Shown: positions 1 through 4,474 of the stretch, one piece after another | How positions within the stretch are numbered: the first letter of the stretch is position 1 | Layout: every line of letters begins with the position of its first letter | Origin: Candidatus Heimdallarchaeota archaeon | GTDB taxonomy: Archaea; Asgardarchaeota; Heimdallarchaeia; Heimdallarchaeales; Kariarchaeaceae | Assembly: GCA_029882335.1 (NCBI GenBank) | Contig: JAOUKW010000266.1 | Span: 1-5,791, forward strand | Length of the DNA stretch: 5,791 bases | Reading direction: 5' to 3' | The notes under the pieces: generated by a model | Databases searched by the model: none | What the model saw: the letters and a program-made list of their open reading frames with translations, nothing else | What the model was told of the DNA's origin: nothing | Made by a program: the position numbers and the translations under genes

Positions 1-1560
1 CATTAGTAATTTTGTACTTAAAGTTGATTTTTCCAAATATCCATCAAATTTTTTGAATAGAGGTGTTGTTTGAAAAAATGGTTGAAAATTCTGATTATTA
101 AAAGAGGTGTATAATTCTTTATGAATAAAATTAAAATTACGATGTTCCGGAGTGATGTCCATCATCTGTTGTTTTTTATTTTCTAATATTCCAATTAAAT
201 GAACTATTTTAGTGCTTAATGTATCAAAACCTTGTTTTGTTATTAAGTTATCTGCATGATTTAAGAGACTAATTGCATTATCATCATCATTCTCTATTAT
301 TGAAATTTTAGCCAATATGTAAAATATTTCTGCTAAAACATGAATGATAGAATTCTCTGAGGCTATTATATAAATTCTTGTCAAATATTCTTTTATTTCA
401 CTTATTGAATCTTCTCTTCCAAAAAATCTCCATTCATCAAATAATAGGTCACAGAGATTAAAAGTAACCATGGAAAATAGTTGGAAATCTTCAATTTTTG
501 AAGATAAAATATTTTTTAACAATTTAATTGCTTCTCCCTTTAATTCCAATTTGCTAGAAGACTTGATGATTAATGATTTACCTATACGTACAATCTGATC
601 AAGATACCGTCCTTCATCATCAATAATCATGTAACTTAATGTCTTAAATAAGGACTTAGCACCCACAATATCTTCTTTTTCATTATGAATGTTAATTAAA
701 GCAAGTAATATGATACTAAGCTTATAGTTGTTTTTTTTTCGCTTAAGAAATTGTAAACAGTTATTATAATTCACTATTGCATTTTCATAATCTCCCATTC
801 TATGGTAAATCAATGCAATATCTTCAAATAAAATCTCAAGTTCAAAATTATAGTTCAATTCTTTCCTTTTAATTAAATTCTTTTGTAAAATGTTTAATGC
901 ATTTTTTAAATTCCCTTTCTGATAGGATATTAAACCTTCAATATGTTCCAATTCTGATTTAATAATTTCATTTGGTGCAGGTTCACTCACTTCAGTTACT
1001 TTCCGTAAATGATTCTGAGCAAAAACGAGATTGCCCCTACTCCATTCAACTCTACTCAATTCTAAATAAATTTGAGCTAAATAATCTGGGTATAATATTC
1101 GATTAGCTAATTTATTTAATCTTGCTACTGATTTATTTAATTCACCTAATTTGTAATGAAGTTTTGCTTCTAGAAACTCAAATTCAATTTTAAGAATGTT
1201 AAAGTCAAGTATTTTATATTGTGTATCCTGTGTTTCACCGATTAATTTCTTTATTTCTAAAAATAAATCGTATATTTCTTCATACCTGCCTAGATTTAGT
1301 AATAAAGTAATATAATCAATTAAATACCTCATTTCAATCAAAGTATTGGATTTTAATTCAGACAATTCAAATTCATCAATCAGGTTGAGTGCATTTTCAA
1401 CTGTATCTGAATAAATATATGCTCTGAATAATACCAGATTTAAAAGAATGTCTTTGTCATTTTGTTTCTTCAATTTTTGTAGTTCATCTACATCGTTAGA
1501 ATAACAACCATATATAATTTTTTTATCGATTGAGTGTAAGTAATTATTCATACTTTCCAT
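1..1560 (-). CDS. TPR-repeat protein, C-terminus cut by window edge
   Basis: The frame is open from an ATG at 1560 to base 1: 520 codons, no stop, so the C-terminus lies outside the window. The protein is almost wholly helical and built of tetratricopeptide-like helix pairs. The clearest repeat is at residues 248-272, with the pattern A-L-I-Y-x3-G-D-Y-x2-A-I-x2-Y. Degenerate repeats occur at about 84-107 (LLNLGRYEEIY), 131-150, 162-186 (LELSRVEWSRGNLVFA), 204-232 (GLISYQKGNLKNAL), 285-306 and 408-441 (ILAKISIIENDDDNAISLL). There is no signal peptide, membrane segment or catalytic motif, so it is presumably a cytoplasmic scaffold or protein-interaction factor. The ATG is chosen because GAGGG lies five bases before it; the second in-frame ATG (1551) lacks such a site. 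The frame is open upstream to a TGA near 1656, with one possible GTG at 1572. The gap of 224 bases from the previous gene suggests its own promoter. Specific function not recognised; family call is firm. Confidence 0.9.
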   Translation of the reverse strand, partial: MESMNNYLHSIDKKIIYGCYSNDVDELQKLKKQNDKDILLNLVLFRAYIYSDTVENALNLIDEFELSELKSNTLIEMRYLIDYITLLLNLGRYEEIYDLFLEIKKLIGETQDTQYKILDFNILKIEFEFLEAKLHYKLGELNKSVARLNKLANRILYPDYLAQIYLELSRVEWSRGNLVFAQNHLRKVTEVSEPAPNEIIKSELEHIEGLISYQKGNLKNALNILQKNLIKRKELNYNFELEILFEDIALIYHRMGDYENAIVNYNNCLQFLKRKKNNYKLSIILLALINIHNEKEDIVGAKSLFKTLSYMIIDDEGRYLDQIVRIGKSLIIKSSSKLELKGEAIKLLKNILSSKIEDFQLFSMVTFNLCDLLFDEWRFFGREDSISEIKEYLTRIYIIASENSIIHVLAEIFYILAKISIIENDDDNAISLLNHADNLITKQGFDTLSTKIVHLIGILENKKQQMMDITPEHRNFNFIHKELYTSFNNQNFQPFFQTTPLFKKFDGYLEKSTLSTKLLM

Positions 1561-1565
1561 TTTGT

Positions 1566-1570
1566 CCCTC
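1566..1570 (-). promoter_or_regulatory. Ribosome binding site of the TPR gene
   Basis: On the minus strand GAGGG sits five bases before the ATG at 1560 and matches the core of an archaeal anti-Shine-Dalgarno sequence. It decides the start over the ATG nine bases further in. It also implies a leadered mRNA, unlike the asparagine-synthetase-like gene in this window. Confidence 0.6.
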
Positions 1571-1600
1571 ACTGATTTTGAGATAATTGAAACAAGCGAC

Positions 1601-1620
1601 TCTGATTTTCGAAAATTAGA
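1601..1620. repeat. 20-bp near-perfect palindrome before the TPR gene
   Basis: The sequence TCTGATTTTCGAAAATTAGA is two 10-base half sites with no spacer and one mismatch (position 4 of the left arm). It lies 41-60 bases before the TPR start codon. If the TATA-like box at 1637-1646 is used, transcription would begin near 1612-1618, inside this palindrome, which is where an archaeal repressor would bind. An extra copy of the half-site core CTGATTTT occurs at 1572-1579, about three helical turns away. AT-rich DNA makes chance palindromes common, so the operator role is only inferred. Confidence 0.4.
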
Positions 1621-1630
1621 TAAGGGTTGC

Positions 1631-1661
1631 TTAAATGATATATATGTGTCATCTCATTTAA
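1631..1661. repeat. 8-bp inverted repeat flanking a TATA-like box
   Basis: TTAAATGA at 1631-1638 is repeated in inverted orientation as TCATTTAA at 1654-1661, with 15 bases between. The spacer contains most of the TATA-like run. The right arm also lies in a 10-base perfect palindrome, CATTTAAATG, at 1655-1664. The arrangement could be a regulator site bracketing a promoter. With such AT-rich arms, chance is a serious alternative. Confidence 0.3.
1637..1646 (-). promoter_or_regulatory. Candidate TATA box of the TPR gene (proximal)
   Basis: Read on the minus strand this is CATATATATC. A start site about 25 bases downstream would give a leader of roughly 50-58 bases including the GAGGG ribosome site. 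A second candidate, ATTTATAAT at 1688-1696, fits the archaeal YTTAWA-type consensus better but would give a leader above 100 bases. The sequence alone does not decide between them. Confidence 0.35.
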
Positions 1662-1687
1662 ATGTTAAGAATGGAGATTTTTGTAAA

Positions 1688-1696
1688 ATTATAAAT
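1688..1696 (-). promoter_or_regulatory. Candidate TATA box of the TPR gene (distal)
   Basis: On the minus strand the sequence is ATTTATAAT, close to the archaeal TATA consensus. It would place the transcription start near 1665-1670 and make the leader about 105 bases. In that case the perfect palindrome at 1717-1736 would lie 21-48 bases upstream of the box, a position typical for an activator. It is an alternative to the proximal box at 1637-1646. Confidence 0.3.
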
Positions 1697-1716
1697 ATTT
1701 ACAGATTTTTTCAAAG

Positions 1717-1736
1717 GAATTTATTTGAATAAATTC
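1717..1736. repeat. Perfect 9-bp inverted repeat, 2-base centre
   Basis: GAATTTATT at 1717-1725 and AATAAATTC at 1728-1736 are exact reverse complements around a TG centre. It lies about 50 bases after the stop of the glutamate-synthase-like gene and 157 bases before the TPR start. As RNA it would make a weak A-U hairpin with almost no loop, and no T-run follows it on the minus strand, so a terminator is unlikely. A DNA site for a dimeric regulator is the better reading, though unproven. Confidence 0.4.
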
Positions 1737-1784
1737 TAATAGGTGTGTATAATAGAATTAAATTTTTTCACTTGTCTTAAATCC

Positions 1785-3203
1785 TTAATTTACAGCTTTT
1801 TGCTTTTGTATAAATTCATCTTTTCTAGAACTATAAGCACTATATATTTGTAATATTGAGGATAATTCATTGTTACTTGCTAAAATATCTTCGTCTGATA
1901 CATCTCTAATATGATATTTACCAAGTGAAGAAACAATTAATTGAGTTTCAATTTTTACTGTCTCAATAAAATTCCTAATCAATTTTACAGATTTCTGAGA
2001 AACTGGGTGAAGAAAGGTTGCAATCTTCTTTATAATTCTTGATCTGTAAAGTTCATTACCTATGAATTTATCTGCTAAAGGGTATGAATATGCCGCTATT
2101 AGAAATGGCCTTCCCATGGCAATTCCAGAAGCCCCTAGGGACATAGATTTAACGAGATCTGAACCATCCGTGAGCTTACCTGAGATTAGAATTGAAGTGC
2201 TAATCCCTTTTGATCTAGCCCATCTAATTTTTTGTAAACAAGAAATCATCGATATTCCGATATGTTGTAAAGCAACAGATGGTGCCATTCCTGTACCTCC
2301 CTCTTTGGAGTCAATAGAAATACAATCAATACCTGTTTCACTCGCCAGTTGAATTACTTCCAGCAAATCTCTATAAGGTCCCGTTTTTAACCAAATCTTA
2401 ACTCTGGGATAATCATTTTGTAATTTTTTAATTCTATTTTTTAATATTTCATAAGTAAATATATCTGGAGCAGAGTGTCTTTCATAATGATCCTGAATTA
2501 CTAATTCTGGGTCTGGGATGATTGTATAGCCATTTTGTTTCATCCTAATTGCGGTTTTAGCGTCAATGATTTTCTCTCCTCCTAATCCTGCTTTTGCACC
2601 CTGTCCTGCTTTAATTTCAAAGGCAATTAATCCTGCTTGAATAGCTTCATTTAATGATGGGTCACTATATAATTTGTTCCATAGCTCATCATGAGCGTCT
2701 TCTTCATTTTGTTGTATCACAATACCTCCGTATCCATCAATTCTATTGTTAAGGTATGTATGTATTCTTTCTAATAAACAAGGTTGATTTTTTTCTTTTC
2801 TCATATCATATCCCCATGTTGATGCCACATTTTCGCCGATTCCATAAATCAGACCTTCATTGGCACATGCAATAGCCGAATAAATAGCAACTTTATTCCA
2901 ATCTTCTGGACTTCCCATTGAACTTTGTACCAAAGGGAGTGTAGTTTTAAACCCTCCAATATCTATAATTGTATTAACATCCGTGAATATCGGTTCTCGA
3001 TAAATTAATTCTATTGATTTTTGTAATCGTAATGGGGTAAATTGTGGAGGTGCAATTATAATATCATCCATTGCAAATTTACCTGTAAATGGTTTACTTT
3101 CTCCTCCTAATATTGATAGGTTGCTGGTATCTGCTATGTTTGGATAAATTGCTCTTCTGCCAATTCTTGATCGTTGATAAATTTTATTAAATGGATAGGT
3201 CAT
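1785..3203 (-). CDS. FMN-binding glutamate-synthase-type domain protein
   Basis: A 472-residue stand-alone homologue of the FMN-binding (COG0069-type) domain of glutamate synthase. Numbering starts at the ATG at 3203. Family marks in order are PFTGKFAMDDIIIAPPQ (38-54), LPLVQSSMGS (89-98, where the family has its inner flavin-side strand), IKAGQGAKAGLGGEK (197-211), SAPDIFTYEIL (244-254), WLKTG (271-275), IDSKEGGTGMAP (297-308) and the phosphate-binding end of the barrel, SGKLTDGSDLVKSMSLGAS (341-359), then AMGRP (362-366). There is no N-terminal glutaminase domain and no C-terminal GXGXG helix domain. The cysteine cluster for the 3Fe-4S centre is missing: the four cysteines (113, 142, 294, 322) are scattered and none follows AMGRP. 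No signal peptide or membrane helix. The start is uncertain: a GTG at 3212 touches the previous stop codon, but the ATG at 3203 has AAGTGA five bases before it. Cotranscribed with, and probably translationally coupled to, the asparagine-synthetase-like gene. True glutamate synthase activity is doubtful; a related FMN-dependent amine or amide reaction is possible. Confidence 0.93.
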   Translation of the reverse strand: MTYPFNKIYQRSRIGRRAIYPNIADTSNLSILGGESKPFTGKFAMDDIIIAPPQFTPLRLQKSIELIYREPIFTDVNTIIDIGGFKTTLPLVQSSMGSPEDWNKVAIYSAIACANEGLIYGIGENVASTWGYDMRKEKNQPCLLERIHTYLNNRIDGYGGIVIQQNEEDAHDELWNKLYSDPSLNEAIQAGLIAFEIKAGQGAKAGLGGEKIIDAKTAIRMKQNGYTIIPDPELVIQDHYERHSAPDIFTYEILKNRIKKLQNDYPRVKIWLKTGPYRDLLEVIQLASETGIDCISIDSKEGGTGMAPSVALQHIGISMISCLQKIRWARSKGISTSILISGKLTDGSDLVKSMSLGASGIAMGRPFLIAAYSYPLADKFIGNELYRSRIIKKIATFLHPVSQKSVKLIRNFIETVKIETQLIVSSLGKYHIRDVSDEDILASNNELSSILQIYSAYSSRKDEFIQKQKAVN

Positions 3204-3208
3204 TATAT

Positions 3209-3214
3209 TCACTT
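3209..3214 (-). promoter_or_regulatory. Weak ribosome binding site favouring the ATG at 3203
   Basis: AAGTGA differs by one base from AGGTGA, part of the archaeal Shine-Dalgarno consensus, and lies five bases before the ATG at 3203. It overlaps the TAA stop of the upstream gene (3213-3215), so a ribosome ending there could restart at once. The GTG at 3212 has no such site: CTCCT precedes it. Confidence 0.4.
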
Positions 3215-4340
3215 AAGGAGAGTATATTCCTGGTATTTTTGGATATGGTAATGTTAACGCAATTGATGGTAATCCGCAGAAATATCTGACAGTTCGTTCT
3301 AACCCGATTCCAAATCCAGCTGTAGGTTGACCATGTTCTTTTAGAAATTTTAAGTACCACTCATATTTTTGTAACGCCTCTCCCGATTCCTTCATCCTTG
3401 GTATTATTCTTTCGATTTTATATTCCCTAGCTGCTCCTGATGCAGCTTCTCCATATCCCAGTGGAAAAAGCATATCAAAATCCATAAGAATACCTGGTTT
3501 ATCATCATATTCTCGATCATAAAACCCTCTTGCTCCTTTTGGGTAGTCATGAATGAAAAATGGTTCATCATGAAAATATGACATTACCCATTCATATTCC
3601 CAAGGTAGTTCTGCTTTGTAAGTTAGTTTTTTAGGTTTAATCTTGAATTTTTGCTCAATGTGTTTAATCATTTCTGGGTGACTATCTAACTTATCTGTGA
3701 TAAAATCAATAGCTTCTTTAAACGTATATCTTTTAAATCTTTCGGGTACTTTAATTTCAGATCTGGGTTTAATTCCAACATCAGTATATGATCTTTCAAA
3801 AAATTTCCAAATATCTTTGAGGTGATGTTCTTCCTTCTTCATATCCTCATGAACTCTGGTAAGCAGTCTTTCGGCTATGTCCATTGCTGCAAAATGATCC
3901 TCACTTATTATTTCTAAGTCAACTTGAATAAATTCTGCAAGATGTCTTGAAGTTGAAGAAGTTTCAACTGGTTCTAGTCTCAAGTTATCTGCGAAGAAAT
4001 ATATTTTACCAGGAAATCCTGCATTTTTTCGAGAAATTGATAATAATTGTTTGTATAAGATACCTGAACTCATGAATTTATATTTTCTTCCATAATAATC
4101 TAGTTCTACTTGCTTTGCTCCCCTAATTCCTGGGTCTGTTACTGGACCAATTAATGGTGGCTTAAATTCTAAAAATTCTTCCTCAAATGAAAGTAATTTT
4201 CTCATTGATTGACTGATCTTGTCATAAATATGATATACCTTTTGCATAATTGGGCTTGAAATTACATCTGTAATATCGGTAGAAAAAATCTTTTTGACAT
4301 CATAATCCTCAAAAGGTGAATGTTCGATCATTATTTCCAT
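3213..4340 (-). CDS. Archaeal asparagine synthetase A-like protein (AsnRS/AspRS catalytic-domain paralogue)
   Basis: A 375-residue class IIb aminoacyl-tRNA-synthetase fold closest to AsnRS/AspRS but with no room for the N-terminal OB-fold that binds the anticodon: motif 1 begins near residue 36 and its proline is P61 or P62. Next come SSGILYKQ (91-98, like the S-P-Q-L-Y-K-Q amino-acid loop), motif 2 around NLRLE (119-123, ATP-binding R121) followed by SRHLAEF (131-137), HDYPKGARGFY (264-274), DFDMLFPLGYGE (287-298), SGAARE (301-306) and motif 3 GFGIGLER (342-349, R349), then PYPKIPG (365-371). Stand-alone AsnRS-like domains in archaea such as Pyrococcus abyssi are ammonia-dependent asparagine synthetases that pass through aspartyl-adenylate, and that is the likely reaction here: aspartate + ATP + ammonia to asparagine. 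It is longer than the roughly 300 residues I recall for that enzyme, with extra sequence between motifs 2 and 3. The start ATG fits a leaderless message; ATG 4331 is an alternative. First gene of a two-gene unit with the glutamate-synthase-like gene. Some other adenylate-forming role cannot be excluded. Confidence 0.9.
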   Translation of the reverse strand: MEIMIEHSPFEDYDVKKIFSTDITDVISSPIMQKVYHIYDKISQSMRKLLSFEEEFLEFKPPLIGPVTDPGIRGAKQVELDYYGRKYKFMSSGILYKQLLSISRKNAGFPGKIYFFADNLRLEPVETSSTSRHLAEFIQVDLEIISEDHFAAMDIAERLLTRVHEDMKKEEHHLKDIWKFFERSYTDVGIKPRSEIKVPERFKRYTFKEAIDFITDKLDSHPEMIKHIEQKFKIKPKKLTYKAELPWEYEWVMSYFHDEPFFIHDYPKGARGFYDREYDDKPGILMDFDMLFPLGYGEAASGAAREYKIERIIPRMKESGEALQKYEWYLKFLKEHGQPTAGFGIGLERTVRYFCGLPSIALTLPYPKIPGIYSP

Positions 4341-4360
4341 AGCTTATCTATGTGTTAATC

Positions 4361-4369
4361 ATTAATAAA
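4361..4369 (-). promoter_or_regulatory. TATA-like box of the asparagine-synthetase-like gene
   Basis: On the minus strand this reads TTTATTAAT. Its centre lies about 25 bases before the ATG at 4340, the normal distance between an archaeal TATA box and the transcription start. Together with the lack of a clear ribosome site before that ATG, this points to a leaderless mRNA for the two-gene unit. The whole region is AT-rich, so other TATA-like strings exist further upstream. Confidence 0.45.
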
Positions 4370-4422
4370 TATTATCTAAGAAAAAACTAAAAATAATAAA
4401 TAATATACAATATATGGATTAT

Positions 4423-4467
4423 AAAAATAAAAAAAATATACAAAAATATAATGGTTGATGTAAAAAA
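4423..4467 (-). terminator. Oligo-T terminator after the surface protein gene
   Basis: Just after the TGA at 4475-4477 the minus strand carries T-runs of 6 (4462-4467), 5 (4442-4446), 8 (4429-4436) and 5 (4423-4427). Archaeal RNA polymerase stops at such T-tracts without a hairpin. The site separates the surface protein gene from the promoter of the next gene. Confidence 0.6.
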
Positions 4468-4474
4468 TGCATTG

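Larger units (their letters stand above)
1561..1784. other. Intergenic control region between the glutamate-synthase-like and TPR genes
   Basis: The 224 bases hold no reading frame of note, no tRNA-like fold that I can draw, and no long T-run on the minus strand that would clearly end the upstream transcript. They contain the TPR ribosome site, two TATA-like candidates and three inverted repeats. Read-through from the upstream genes into the TPR gene therefore remains possible. Confidence 0.55.

Noticed and set aside
1717..1736. Hairpin terminator after the glutamate-synthase-like gene
   Set aside because: The stem is nearly all A-U, the centre has only two bases, and no T-run follows on the minus strand; the nearby T-run lies on the plus strand.
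1561..1784. tRNA, small RNA or riboswitch in the intergenic gap
   Set aside because: I could not draw a cloverleaf or a GC-rich structured core; the gap has only AT-rich inverted repeats.
2062..2352. Plus-strand open frame of 96 codons
   Set aside because: It lies wholly inside the glutamate-synthase-like gene on the other strand, whose family motifs are clear. It has no ribosome site and its product looks like no known protein.
3213..4340. True asparaginyl- or aspartyl-tRNA synthetase
   Set aside because: There is no space for the N-terminal OB-fold anticodon-binding domain before motif 1, and no replacement domain at the C-terminus.
4341..4474. Replication origin or CRISPR leader in the AT-rich gap
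   Set aside because: It has no repeated boxes, no spacer-repeat pattern and no neighbouring cdc6 or cas gene. A T-tract terminator plus a promoter explain it.
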